From Bacteroidota bacterium (GTDB lineage Bacteria > Bacteroidota > Bacteroidia > B-17B0 > Aurantibacillaceae), in assembly GCA_013697245.1 (NCBI GenBank), contig JACCXH010000001.1:124001-188000 (forward strand): DNA of 64,000 nt, in the 5' to 3' direction. The position numbers and the translations under genes are program-made. Shown piece after piece: positions 45,812-54,626 of the stretch. The notes under the pieces were generated by a model that had not been told where the DNA came from, did not search any database, and worked only from the letters and a program-made list of their open reading frames with translations. The stretch's first letter is position 1. The number at the start of each line of letters is the position of its first letter.

Positions 45812-45819
45812 TATATTTG
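45812..45819 (+). promoter_or_regulatory. dxs -7 box
   Basis: TATATTTG, perfect TAnnTTTG, five bases before ATG 45825, with TTTA (45790-45793) 18 bases upstream as a one-mismatch -33 box. The predicted leader is about two bases. Confidence 0.6.
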
Positions 45820-45824
45820 TATCA

Positions 45825-47780
45825 ATGGAAATTGTAAAAGGTTCAGGTTTTATTCCAGGAGAATTACTAGCTAAGATAAATTCGCCTTCCGATTTAAAAA
45901 AATTAACTGAAGATCAATTAGAGCAAATCAGCGCAGAGCTCCGTCAATATATTATTGACCTTGTATCTGTTAAGGGCGGTCACTTTGGCGCCTCTCTCGG
46001 CGTTGTAGAATTAACCGTTGCGCTTCATTATATTTTTAATACACCTTACGATCAGTTGGTTTGGGATGTTGGCCATCAGGCATACGGCCACAAGATCTTA
46101 ACTGGCCGCAGGGATGTTTTTCATACAAACCGCGTTTACAAAGGCTTGAGCGGCTTTCCAAAACGCAGCGAGAGTGAATATGATACTTTTGGCGTTGGCC
46201 ATTCATCCACCTCTATAAGTGCAGCTTTAGGTATGGCGGTTGCCAGCAAATACAATAATTTAAAAGATAAAAACCATATTGCTGTAATTGGCGATGGCTC
46301 TATGACTGCGGGCTTAGCCTTTGAAGGTTTAAATCATGCCGGTGTTACAAATGCAAACCTATTAGTTGTTTTAAATGATAATTGCATGAGCATTGATCCC
46401 AATGTTGGGGCTCTGAAAGAATATTTAACGGATATAACCACATCCCATACCTACAACAAAGCGAAAGATAAAGTGTGGGAATTATTGGGTAAAATAAGCA
46501 AGTTTGGCCCTAATGCGCAGGAAATTGCGAGCAAGGTAGAAAATGCTGTAAAAACATCATTGTTAAAACAAAGTAATTTATTTGAATCTTTAAAATTTCG
46601 CTATTTTGGGCCGGTTGATGGGCACGATGTCGTGCGGTTAACAAAAGTTTTAGCTGATCTTAAAGATATTCCGGGACCAAAATTATTACATGTTCTTACC
46701 AAAAAAGGTAAAGGTTATAAATTTAGCGAAGAAGGAAATGAAACCGTATGGCACTCTCCGGGCTTGTTCAATAAAGAAACCGGCGAGATCATTAAAGTAA
46801 TTCCTAAAACTCCGCAACCGCCAAAGTATCAGGATGTATTTGGACATACGATGGTGGAGTTAGCCGAAAAGAATTTAAGAATTACAGGAATAACTCCTGC
46901 CATGCCATCAGGCTGTTCGTTGAACATTATGATGAAAGCCATGCCGGATCGCGCTTTTGATGTGGGTATTGCCGAACAACACGCGGTTACTTTTAGTGCA
47001 GGCTTAGCTACACAGGGTTTAATACCGTATTGCAATATATACTCCTCCTTTATGCAACGCGCTTATGACCAGGTGTTGCACGACGTTGCATTACAAAATT
47101 TAAAAGTTGTTTTTTGTTTAGATCGTGGTGGCCTTGCAGGTGCTGATGGCCCTACCCATCATGGGGCATATGATCTTGCTTATTTCCGTTGTATACCCAA
47201 TATGATCGTTAGCGCGCCCATGAATGAGGAAGAACTAAGGAATTTAATGTACACCGCACAACTGGATGAAGTAACCGGCCCCTTCAGCATTCGCTATCCT
47301 CGCGGGCAGGGTGTAATGGTTGAATGGAAAACACCTTTCAAGAAAATTGAAATTGGTACTGGCAGAAAAATAAAAGATGGAACAAAAGTTGCTATCTTAT
47401 CTATTGGCCATCCCGGTAATTTAGTTACTCAAGCACTTGAACAATTAAAAGCACAAGGTATTGAGCCGGCTCATTACGATATGCGTTTTGTAAAACCGAT
47501 CGATGAGGCGCTATTGCACGAAATTTTTAGTAAATACAAAAAAATAATTACTGTAGAAGATGGTTGCATCATGGGTGGCATGGGAAGTGCAGTGTTAGAG
47601 TTCATGGCGGATAATAATTATTCAGCTCAACTCGTAAGATTGGGAATTCCCGATAATTTTATTGAACACGGCGAGCAGGCAGAATTATATGAAGAGTGTG
47701 GATTTTCTCCAAACAAAATTGCGGCCTCTGTTGTCGAAATTTTAAAAGAGAAAAAAGAAGACTTAAAAAATCACGCGTAA
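45825..47780 (+). CDS. dxs: 1-deoxy-D-xylulose-5-phosphate synthase
   Basis: 651 residues, full length. It joins pyruvate and glyceraldehyde 3-phosphate with thiamine diphosphate in the MEP route to isoprenoids. Seen: GGHFGASLGVVELTVALHY, GDGSMTAGLAFEGLNHAG...NDNCMSI (TPP binding), EQHAVTFSAGLA and LDRGGLAGADGPTHHGAYDL in the transketolase domain, and the C-terminal domain EDGCIMGGMGSAV. It heads a run with an AHSA1-type gene and clpX (gaps of 15-18 bases). Confidence 0.97.
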   Translation: MEIVKGSGFIPGELLAKINSPSDLKKLTEDQLEQISAELRQYIIDLVSVKGGHFGASLGVVELTVALHYIFNTPYDQLVWDVGHQAYGHKILTGRRDVFHTNRVYKGLSGFPKRSESEYDTFGVGHSSTSISAALGMAVASKYNNLKDKNHIAVIGDGSMTAGLAFEGLNHAGVTNANLLVVLNDNCMSIDPNVGALKEYLTDITTSHTYNKAKDKVWELLGKISKFGPNAQEIASKVENAVKTSLLKQSNLFESLKFRYFGPVDGHDVVRLTKVLADLKDIPGPKLLHVLTKKGKGYKFSEEGNETVWHSPGLFNKETGEIIKVIPKTPQPPKYQDVFGHTMVELAEKNLRITGITPAMPSGCSLNIMMKAMPDRAFDVGIAEQHAVTFSAGLATQGLIPYCNIYSSFMQRAYDQVLHDVALQNLKVVFCLDRGGLAGADGPTHHGAYDLAYFRCIPNMIVSAPMNEEELRNLMYTAQLDEVTGPFSIRYPRGQGVMVEWKTPFKKIEIGTGRKIKDGTKVAILSIGHPGNLVTQALEQLKAQGIEPAHYDMRFVKPIDEALLHEIFSKYKKIITVEDGCIMGGMGSAVLEFMADNNYSAQLVRLGIPDNFIEHGEQAELYEECGFSPNKIAASVVEILKEKKEDLKNHA

Positions 47781-47795
47781 AATTTAGAAAGAAAA

Positions 47796-48188
47796 GTGGA
47801 AAAGATTAAGGTATCGGTAAAATTAAATTGTACTCCAAAAGAAGTGTTCTCGGGATGGTTGAATGATAAAACACATTCAGCTTTTACAGGAGGTTCGCCG
47901 GCAAAAACAAGTACAAGTGAAGGTGGAAAATTTTCAGCATGGGATGGCTATATTACGGGAACAAATGTGGAAATCTTCCCTCATAAAAGAATTATTCAAA
48001 AGTGGCGTACTACAGATTTTGCAGAAACAGATGAAGATTCGGTAGTGGAATTATTTTTTACATACAAAGATGATTTTACGTTATTGACAATTACGCATAC
48101 AAACATTCCTGACGACCAGGGAGAGAATTATAAAAAAGGATGGAAAGACCATTACTTTACTTATATGAAAAAATATTTCGAAAAATAA
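47796..48188 (+). CDS. AHSA1/SRPBCC-domain protein
   Basis: 130 residues with GTG start 47796 (15 bases after dxs). The pattern KIKVSVKLNCTPKEVFSGWLNDKTHSAFTGG... WDGYITGTNVEIFPHKRIIQKWRTTDF... GWKDHYFTYMKKYF is that of small AHSA1-like SRPBCC proteins, a hydrophobic-cavity fold. In eukaryotes the related domain stimulates Hsp90; in bacteria the function is mostly unknown. Its place between dxs and clpX may be chance. Confidence 0.8.
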   Translation: MEKIKVSVKLNCTPKEVFSGWLNDKTHSAFTGGSPAKTSTSEGGKFSAWDGYITGTNVEIFPHKRIIQKWRTTDFAETDEDSVVELFFTYKDDFTLLTITHTNIPDDQGENYKKGWKDHYFTYMKKYFEK

Positions 48189-48206
48189 TTGTATTAATAT
48201 ATTACA

Positions 48207-49451
48207 ATGGCAAAAGAAACAACCCTGCGCTGCTCCATGTGCGGGAAAGATAAAAAAGAAGCAAAGATCCTGATAGCTGGTATTAACGGACATATCTGCG
48301 ACAATTGTATTAACCAGGCCTTTAATTTAATTAAAGAAGAGGCTATGGGCGAACAAAAACAACAGCTTCAACAAGCGTTAAATTTATTAAAGCCGCTTGC
48401 CATAAAAGAAAAGCTCGATGAATATGTAATAGGGCAGGACGATGCTAAGAAAGTTTTAGCGGTTGCTGTTTACAATCATTTTAAACGTATCGCTCACGTT
48501 CAAAAAAATAACAAAGAAGAGGTTGAAATAGATAAATCAAATTTAATTTTAGTTGGTGAAACTGGTACAGGTAAAACATTATTGGCGCGTACCATTGCCA
48601 CCATGTTGAATGTTCCTTTTTGTATAGCCGATGCAACAGTTCTTACAGAAGCGGGTTATGTTGGCGAAGATGTTGAAAGTATCTTAACGCGTTTATTGCA
48701 GGCAGCAGATTACGATGTAGCTGCCGCGGAAAAAGGAATTGTTTTTATTGATGAATTGGATAAGATCGCCCGCAAAAGCGATAACCCATCTATTACCCGC
48801 GATGTAAGCGGTGAAGGTGTTCAACAAGCGATGTTAAAGTTATTGGAAGGTACCATTGTAAATGTGCCACCACAAGGGGGACGAAAACATCCTGATGCTA
48901 AAATGATAGCGGTTAACACCAAAAATATTTTATTTATTTGCGGCGGAGCTTTTGATGGTATCGAGAAAAAAATTGCACAACGTTTAAATACACAAGCAGT
49001 TGGTTATGCTTCTTCTGTTAATGAAGAAGATTACGACAAAGGAAATTTATTACAATATGTTTCGCCGCAGGATCTTAAATCTTTTGGTTTAATCCCTGAG
49101 CTAATTGGCCGTTTACCGGTGTTAACCTATTTAAAACCATTAGACAGAAGTGCGCTTCGTCAAATTTTAACCGATCCAAAAAATGCTTTAATTAAACAAT
49201 ACAAACAATTATTTAAAATGGAAGGCACTAAGCTGGACATTGATGATGATGTTTTAAATTTAATCGTAGACAAGGCCCTTGAATTTAAATTGGGCGCGCG
49301 TGGCCTTCGTGGTTTATGCGAAGCCATTATGACGGATATTATGTACAGCCTCCCTAGCGAAGAAAAGCCAATAAAACAATTTACTGTTACGATGGATTAT
49401 GCTTTGGATAAACTTAAAAAAGCAAAACTCAGTCAGTTAAAGGTTGCTTAA
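48207..49451 (+). CDS. clpX: ATP-dependent Clp protease ATP-binding subunit ClpX
   Basis: 414 residues. An N-terminal zinc-binding domain ([17 protein letters not shown]...CDNCI) is followed by the AAA+ module: Walker [12 protein letters not shown], the pore loop AGYVGEDVE, Walker [10 protein letters not shown], sensor segments and a [13 protein letters not shown] box 2. It unfolds proteins and feeds them to ClpP; no clpP is next to it here. Its stop is two bases from the convergent gene's stop. Confidence 0.97.
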   Translation: MAKETTLRCSMCGKDKKEAKILIAGINGHICDNCINQAFNLIKEEAMGEQKQQLQQALNLLKPLAIKEKLDEYVIGQDDAKKVLAVAVYNHFKRIAHVQKNNKEEVEIDKSNLILVGETGTGKTLLARTIATMLNVPFCIADATVLTEAGYVGEDVESILTRLLQAADYDVAAAEKGIVFIDELDKIARKSDNPSITRDVSGEGVQQAMLKLLEGTIVNVPPQGGRKHPDAKMIAVNTKNILFICGGAFDGIEKKIAQRLNTQAVGYASSVNEEDYDKGNLLQYVSPQDLKSFGLIPELIGRLPVLTYLKPLDRSALRQILTDPKNALIKQYKQLFKMEGTKLDIDDDVLNLIVDKALEFKLGARGLRGLCEAIMTDIMYSLPSEEKPIKQFTVTMDYALDKLKKAKLSQLKVA

Positions 49452-49453
49452 TT

Positions 49454-50137
49454 CTACCTTGTAATTATTAGTTTACGAATTGCCGTTCCTTTTTCAGAGT
49501 TTAGTTTCAAAAAATAAATTCCTGGCTCTATATTGTAATTTAAAATAATTTTTTCTGCAGATTCTTCATTAAAAGAGAAAGCCATTTCTTTGCCGGATAA
49601 ATCAAAAATAGTTATATCATTTTTTGAATAAGAAATATTTTTATTTTCAATGGTAAGTGAATTTACACTTGGGTTTGGAAAAATAGTATTCTCATAAACT
49701 ATATTTTCCTTTATGTCGGTTTCAACATTTGGCAAAACAGTTACCGTTCTGGTATTTGCCGGAAAATAATAACCTTGAAACAATGCCTGGTAATCACCTG
49801 GAAGAAGAGTTGTGTAAAAGGATTGGTAAATATAGTTACCAGTCACAGTTGTTGGAGTGCCGCTTGCTATTAGAACCCCGTTTCTATACCATTCAACAAC
49901 TAAAGGGTTAATCAAAGTGTGGCAGTTATAATTAAACTGAGCTTCCAGCAATACGCCACCGCTTATGGGTAGGTATAATGTATCATGCCAAGTAGTAAAA
50001 AAACCAACATTAACGGGTTGAACAGGATTTGGCTTGGTTATATGAATACCCTGACAACTTAATGACTTTGGCCTTTGCGCTTTTGCTGAAATAACAATAA
50101 ACAGAGACAGTGCGAAAATTAATTTGATCTTTTTCAT
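49454..50137 (-). CDS. T9SS cargo protein with C-terminal sorting domain
   Basis: 227 residues. Signal peptide (IKLIFALSLFIVISAKAQ), a beta-rich middle domain with a few Cys (SCQGIH, YNCHTL), and a type A T9SS sorting domain in the last 75 residues (IFPNPSVNSLTIEN, ITIFDLSGKEMAFSF, IEPGIYFLKLNSEKG). The mature region is probably an Ig-like domain; its target is unknown. The 5' gap of 257 bases to pepT holds no other ORF. Confidence 0.85.
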   Translation of the reverse strand: MKKIKLIFALSLFIVISAKAQRPKSLSCQGIHITKPNPVQPVNVGFFTTWHDTLYLPISGGVLLEAQFNYNCHTLINPLVVEWYRNGVLIASGTPTTVTGNYIYQSFYTTLLPGDYQALFQGYYFPANTRTVTVLPNVETDIKENIVYENTIFPNPSVNSLTIENKNISYSKNDITIFDLSGKEMAFSFNEESAEKIILNYNIEPGIYFLKLNSEKGTAIRKLIITR

Positions 50138-50394
50138 TTTGCGATTTGTTGTTTAATTATTAAACGAAAAGGCGCTACAAAAAGTTGTTTAAATAGACGT
50201 GTATTTAATAAATATTAAATATTCGTATACGTTTTATAAATATTCGCAGGTAAGAGTTATAAATTTGACTAATGATAAATTTCAAGTTTTGGTAATAAAG
50301 GGCGTTTTCCGGACTAAAAGAGTGTAAATATCAAATTAAAATAAATTCGTAGATTATCTAAATTAATGTAATTTTATATTTTCTATAAATATTT

Positions 50395-51651
50395 ATGACT
50401 ATGAATTTCTCTCATTACAATTTTACCGTAACCGATCGTTTTGTTAAGTATGCAAAGATAGATACACAATCTGATCCAACTTCTTCAACTTGTCCAAGTA
50501 CCGAAAAACAAAAGAACTTAGGAAAAGTTTTAGTAGAAGAACTAAAACAAATGGGAATTAAGGATGCTGAAATGGATGAGCATGGCTACATATATGCAAC
50601 CATTGAAAGCAATACTACAAAAAAGGTTCCTGCTATTTGTTTTTGTTCGCATATGGATACATCTCCCGATTGTAGTGGTACGAATGTGAACCCGGTAATT
50701 CATAAAAATTATAATGGTAAAGATATTGTTTTGCCTAACGATCAATCGCAGGTAATTAAATTTAATGAACACCCAGCCTTAGCGGCGCAAATTGGAAATG
50801 ATATTGTAACAGCAGACGGAACTACATTGCTTGGCGCTGATAACAAAGCCGGCCTGGCGGAAATAATGGACGCTGCAAATTATTTAATGCAACATCCCGA
50901 AATTAAACATGGTAAAATCAGATTATTATTTACACCGGACGAAGAAATTGGCAGAGGTGCAGATAAAGTAAACATAAAAAAACTAGATGCAGAATTTGGT
51001 TACACAATGGATGGTGAAACATTGGGTCATGTAGAGAATGAAACGTTTAGTGCAGATGGTGTAAGTATTAAGATTAAAGGGTTTCCAACCCATCCGGGTT
51101 TTGCAAAAGACAAAATGCAGCATGCCATCAAAATCGCATCACAAATTGTAAATAAAATTCCGCACGATAAAACGCCTGAAACAACCGAAAAGAAGCAACC
51201 TTTTATGCACCCGGTTGCAATTAATGGTGGATTGGAAGAAGTAGAAATCAAATTTATTATCCGCGCTTTTGATACTGCCACACTTTTAGCGCTTGAAGAA
51301 GAATTGCGGCAAATAGTAATTGGGGTATTGGCACATTATGATAAATGTTCTTACGAATTTGCGGTAACACAACAATATCGTAACATGAAAGATGTATTGG
51401 CAACGTGTCCACAAGTGGTTGAATATGCTTTGGAAGCTATTAAAAGAACCGGCGTTGAGCCTGTTTTATCAAGTATTAGAGGTGGCACCGACGGATCTCG
51501 CTTATCATTTATGGGCTTACCTTGTCCAAATATTTATGCGGGCGAACATGCTTTTCACAGCAAGCAGGAATGGGTGAGTGTTTATGATATGCAAAAAGCA
51601 ACGGAGACTATTGTGAATTTAGCGAGCATCTGGGAAGAAAAATCTAATTAG
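50395..51651 (+). CDS. pepT: Peptidase T (tripeptide aminopeptidase)
   Basis: 418 residues, an M20 zinc metallopeptidase cleaving N-terminal residues from tripeptides. Zinc and catalytic motifs: CFCSHMDTSPD, LLGADNKAGLAEIMDAA, LLFTPDEEIGRGAD, MDGETLGHVENETF and the C-terminal SIRGGTDGSRLSF, GEHAFHSKQEWVS. The two ATGs at 50395 and 50401 are both possible. A consensus -7 sequence (TAAATTTG, 50260-50267) is about 130 bases upstream. Confidence 0.93.
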   Translation: MTMNFSHYNFTVTDRFVKYAKIDTQSDPTSSTCPSTEKQKNLGKVLVEELKQMGIKDAEMDEHGYIYATIESNTTKKVPAICFCSHMDTSPDCSGTNVNPVIHKNYNGKDIVLPNDQSQVIKFNEHPALAAQIGNDIVTADGTTLLGADNKAGLAEIMDAANYLMQHPEIKHGKIRLLFTPDEEIGRGADKVNIKKLDAEFGYTMDGETLGHVENETFSADGVSIKIKGFPTHPGFAKDKMQHAIKIASQIVNKIPHDKTPETTEKKQPFMHPVAINGGLEEVEIKFIIRAFDTATLLALEEELRQIVIGVLAHYDKCSYEFAVTQQYRNMKDVLATCPQVVEYALEAIKRTGVEPVLSSIRGGTDGSRLSFMGLPCPNIYAGEHAFHSKQEWVSVYDMQKATETIVNLASIWEEKSN

Positions 51652-51706
51652 TTAATAGATTATTTCAAGTGTAAAATTGGCAATCCTTAAATCGTAAATA
51701 AGTATA

Positions 51707-52648
51707 ATGATTCAATATCATCCTGTGATAACCCGTTTAAATTATCATGATCTTAATATGGATGTTTTGCGTTTAGACCTTATCGATCAGGTAGTTGGTG
51801 GAAATAAATGGTTCAAATTAAAAAAAAATATTAAAAAGGCCCGGCAAGACGAACAGCGCACTATTATTACCTTTGGTGGACCATACTCTAACCATATAGC
51901 TGCTACAGCTGCCGCTTGTAGATCATTAAAGTTAAATTCTATTGCAGTTATCCGTGGCGAACAAACGCCTGTCTTAAATCCAACCTTGCAAGCTGCAAAA
52001 GAAAAAGGCATGCAGTTCTATTTTGTTGACAGAGAAACTTATTCTACAAAAGAAAGCCTCGAATTTAAAAAACATTTAAACCAAAAATTTGGCCCTCATT
52101 ATTTAATTCCGGAGGGCGGAAATAATAAAGAAGGTGTTTTGGGTTGTACTGAGATCTTAAAACCGGAATGGGAAAACGATCTGGTATTTTGCGCCTGTGG
52201 CACTGCCGCTACTTATGCCGGTATTGTGGCATCCTGTAAGCCCGATCAAAAAGTAATTGGTATTAGTGTTTTAAAAGGAGAAAATAAATTACCGGAAGAA
52301 ACGCTAGAGAAATTAAAAACTATTTTCCCTGAAAAAAATATTCTCATACATGGGAATGAAGAGTTGAACAAATTGCAGATCGAAAATAATTGTATCAGCA
52401 ATAAGTATTGTTTTAACGGGTATGCAAAAATGGATAAAAAATTAGTTGAGTTTAAGAACAATTTTGAAAACGAGTTTAATATCCCATTAGATCATATCTA
52501 TACGGCAAAATTATTTTATGCTGTTTTTGATCTTATTAATTTAAAAAAAATAAAACCCTGGTCAAAAATTCTAATTGTTCATAGTGGCGGCTTACAGGGC
52601 AATAAAGGCTTTGAAGCCCGGTATAACCTGAAGAGTAGTTTTTTATGA
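51707..52648 (+). CDS. PLP-dependent ACC deaminase / D-cysteine desulfhydrase family protein
   Basis: 313 residues of the tryptophan-synthase-beta-like fold II PLP family. The PLP lysine lies in VVGGNKWFKLKKNI and the following TFGGPYSNHIAATAAACR binds the substrate, with IPEGGNNKEGVLGC and a C-terminal IVHSGGLQGNKG. Relatives either open ACC or cleave D-cysteine to pyruvate, ammonia and sulfide; residues alone do not decide. It is followed by a hairpin before the convergent gene. Confidence 0.85.
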   Translation: MIQYHPVITRLNYHDLNMDVLRLDLIDQVVGGNKWFKLKKNIKKARQDEQRTIITFGGPYSNHIAATAAACRSLKLNSIAVIRGEQTPVLNPTLQAAKEKGMQFYFVDRETYSTKESLEFKKHLNQKFGPHYLIPEGGNNKEGVLGCTEILKPEWENDLVFCACGTAATYAGIVASCKPDQKVIGISVLKGENKLPEETLEKLKTIFPEKNILIHGNEELNKLQIENNCISNKYCFNGYAKMDKKLVEFKNNFENEFNIPLDHIYTAKLFYAVFDLINLKKIKPWSKILIVHSGGLQGNKGFEARYNLKSSFL

Positions 52649-52734
52649 ACCCGTTCCCAAAAGAAAGCCCCAATTGCACCAATTTCTCAAATTGCTCTTT
52701 GATTAACTGTATTTTTTTATTTGTGTAATTTATT

Positions 52735-52756
52735 TTTTAGCGAAACATCGCTAAAA
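52735..52756. terminator. Strong hairpin between convergent genes
   Basis: TTTTAGCGA - AACA - TCGCTAAAA is a perfect nine-pair stem with a four-base loop. It lies between the PLP gene and the convergent barrel-protein gene and could end both transcripts, though no long T-run follows it on either strand. A smaller CAATTT/AAATTG hairpin lies at 52680-52694. Confidence 0.5.
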
Positions 52757-52762
52757 GAATTA

Positions 52763-52815
52763 TTTCACCAATCGAGATAAACAAAAAAATTGGCATCATT
52801 AGTGAAATTAGTGGC
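52763..52815. repeat. Dispersed repeat, class C
   Basis: TTTCACCAAT (52763-52772) is inverted, with one mismatch, in ATTAGTGAAA (52798-52807), and the right end holds the doubled unit CATTAGTGAAATTAGTGGC (52797-52815). Its skeleton is like classes A and B: two units of the xTxxGTGx type in tandem, ending in GG or GGC. It adjoins the 3' end of the downstream gene. Confidence 0.5.
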
Positions 52816-52855
52816 TATTTTTTACATCAAAAATGGAAAAGATTAATTAAAGATA

Positions 52856-53614
52856 TTACCATTTAACGCCTATTCTGTAATTTACACTAAATGAAGCATA
52901 AGATTGTTTTGGACTTATTACTGCGCCGGCCGGCGATGATAAAATTCGAACTACACCAAAACCAAAGGCTAAATGCTGTACAACAGCTTTTTCCGGTTTC
53001 CCTATCCTCCAACCAAATTGTGTTTGTACCGTATAAGCTTCAGTTCCTTTTGCGAACATATCTGTTCCATAACGAATTCTTGGTCCAACAAAGAATTGCG
53101 AATTTTTTTTTCTGCCAACATAAAAATTTACATCAATTCCTCCAATAAAATTTACACCACTTAATCTTTTTACTGCATTTTTGCTGGTATCTATTCTTGA
53201 ATTATAAAGTTTGCCGCTTGGATCAAAAGTAATTGACAAAGGAAAAACAAAACCAATCTTATTATCTTTTGTAAAACGCTCGTATGCGAAAGTAATTCTT
53301 CCCATAAAAACACCTAAAGGCTGAATGCCTATGGCGTTTCTTTTATAAAGGGTTAATTCAGTTTTTGCAGTTTCAACCTCTTTTTTTGCTTCTGAAAATA
53401 TAAAGATCTCTCCCTTATAATTTTCTAACAAAAGCAATTCTGTTTTCGGGATCTGTTGTGTACGTGCAGAAGTATCCGAAGTTTTGTAAAACACAACATC
53501 TTTTGCAATAGAAATAACTACTCCTTTTTTTACGGTACCATTCTTAAAAAAAAGTTTGTCCTGCGCCTTTAAGCTGATCGTAAAAAGAAAAAATAGTATG
53601 TATATTTTTTGCAT
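52856..53614 (-). CDS. Exported protein with predicted beta-barrel, paralogue of next gene
   Basis: 252 residues. Signal peptide (LFFLFTISLKAQ), then a short N-terminal domain (DKLFFKNGTVKKGVVISIAKD...IPKTELLLLENYKGEIFIF) that is shared with the upstream gene, and a C-terminal antiparallel-strand region (FAYERFTKDNKIGFVFPLSITF, VNFYVGRKKNSQFFVGPRIRYG) ending in a strand with a terminal Trp (NYRIGVKW), a sign of an outer-membrane barrel. Function unknown. The start overlaps the upstream stop by one base (TAATG). Confidence 0.78.
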   Translation of the reverse strand: MQKIYILFFLFTISLKAQDKLFFKNGTVKKGVVISIAKDVVFYKTSDTSARTQQIPKTELLLLENYKGEIFIFSEAKKEVETAKTELTLYKRNAIGIQPLGVFMGRITFAYERFTKDNKIGFVFPLSITFDPSGKLYNSRIDTSKNAVKRLSGVNFIGGIDVNFYVGRKKNSQFFVGPRIRYGTDMFAKGTEAYTVQTQFGWRIGKPEKAVVQHLAFGFGVVRILSSPAGAVISPKQSYASFSVNYRIGVKW

Positions 53615-54495
53615 TATAACTTAAATCCAATATTTATTCCAAAATAAAATTTGGGCAAGGTATTATAAGTTAACGGTTTGTTATTTTGCCCTTGGTTATT
53701 CGTATTATTTTGATTGACGATCATATTAAATTGACTTTTGTAATCGCCACGCAGTTTAAAAGCGCCAAGGCCAAAGATCGTTTTAATAAAAAAATTCTTG
53801 GTAATATCACTATGGGTGCCAACTGTAAATATTGTAGCCAGCTGGCTTCCCTTAGCAGGCGTATAACTAATATTTACCGAAACAACATTTCCAACCTTCG
53901 TGCTATCTTCTTTCAGGCTACTATAGCTAAAAGAAGTATATTTTACCATGGCGCCAAAATATAAGTAAGTTCTTTTATCTGTTCTTCCTGAATAAAAATT
54001 TATATATGCACCAAGATCATAGTTCTTTTTGGCATTGTTTAAGATCGCTAAAAAGGCATTGGAAGAATTTACATACAAATTAAAATTATAAGCTCCCATA
54101 ACACCCAGGCCAATTTTTTTCGAATGTAAAAGGCGTTCATAAAAAGCGGCTATATCTGCATTACATAATGCAAGACTGTTTAAAGACACACGGTTATAAT
54201 TGTAAAATTCTTTTTCTTGTTGTTTGTAATGAAAATTTTCTTTTTTATCCGGCGAGGCGATCACATTTTTTTCAGGCGTATTTATTTTTTCAAAAGAACC
54301 ATCCGCAAATTCGATCAGCAAAATAGTTGACCGAGGAAATTCGGTTTTCTCATAATCGGCTCTTAAAATGATCTGTTCAGGACCAATTTCAAGTACTTTC
54401 CCGGTTTTGGTTGTGCCATCTAAAAAAAACAATTTATCCTGGCCTTTAAAAACAAAAGCAAACAAGATGAACAGATATAACAAAGGTTGTCTCAA
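53614..54495 (-). CDS. Exported barrel-like protein, first of a paralogous pair
   Basis: 293 residues beginning at TTG 54495, with no ATG near. After the signal peptide (YLFILFAFVFKGQ) comes DKLFFLDGTTKTGKVLEIGPEQI...RSTILLIEFADGSFEKI, a domain homologous to the next gene's, and then repeated aromatic strands (KIGLGVMGAYNFNLY, KRTYLYFGAMVKY) ending in FYFGINIGFKL. Both are likely surface or outer-membrane proteins. A -7 box abuts the start codon. Confidence 0.75.
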   Translation of the reverse strand: MRQPLLYLFILFAFVFKGQDKLFFLDGTTKTGKVLEIGPEQIILRADYEKTEFPRSTILLIEFADGSFEKINTPEKNVIASPDKKENFHYKQQEKEFYNYNRVSLNSLALCNADIAAFYERLLHSKKIGLGVMGAYNFNLYVNSSNAFLAILNNAKKNYDLGAYINFYSGRTDKRTYLYFGAMVKYTSFSYSSLKEDSTKVGNVVSVNISYTPAKGSQLATIFTVGTHSDITKNFFIKTIFGLGAFKLRGDYKSQFNMIVNQNNTNNQGQNNKPLTYNTLPKFYFGINIGFKL

Positions 54496-54500
54496 TCCTT

Positions 54501-54508
54501 CAAAGATA
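54501..54508 (-). promoter_or_regulatory. -7 box before the 293-residue barrel protein
   Basis: Minus-strand TATCTTTG, perfect TAnnTTTG, ending five bases before TTG 54495, so the leader would be about two bases. No -33 TTTG is seen at the right distance. Confidence 0.5.
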
Positions 54509-54576
54509 GGAAAAAACCTAAAGACTTTACGGTCATACGAATGCGTTGGAGAGGTATTTCGAGGTTAATTCCCCCT

Positions 54577-54608
54577 TTTGGATTTAACTGCCAAAATCTG
54601 TATCTTTA
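54577..54608 (+). promoter_or_regulatory. ricT promoter
   Basis: TTTG (54577-54580), 20-base spacer, TATCTTTA (54601-54608), one mismatch in the last -7 base. The predicted leader is about 15 bases. Confidence 0.55.
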
Positions 54609-54626
54609 GGCATAAATTTTTGAACT

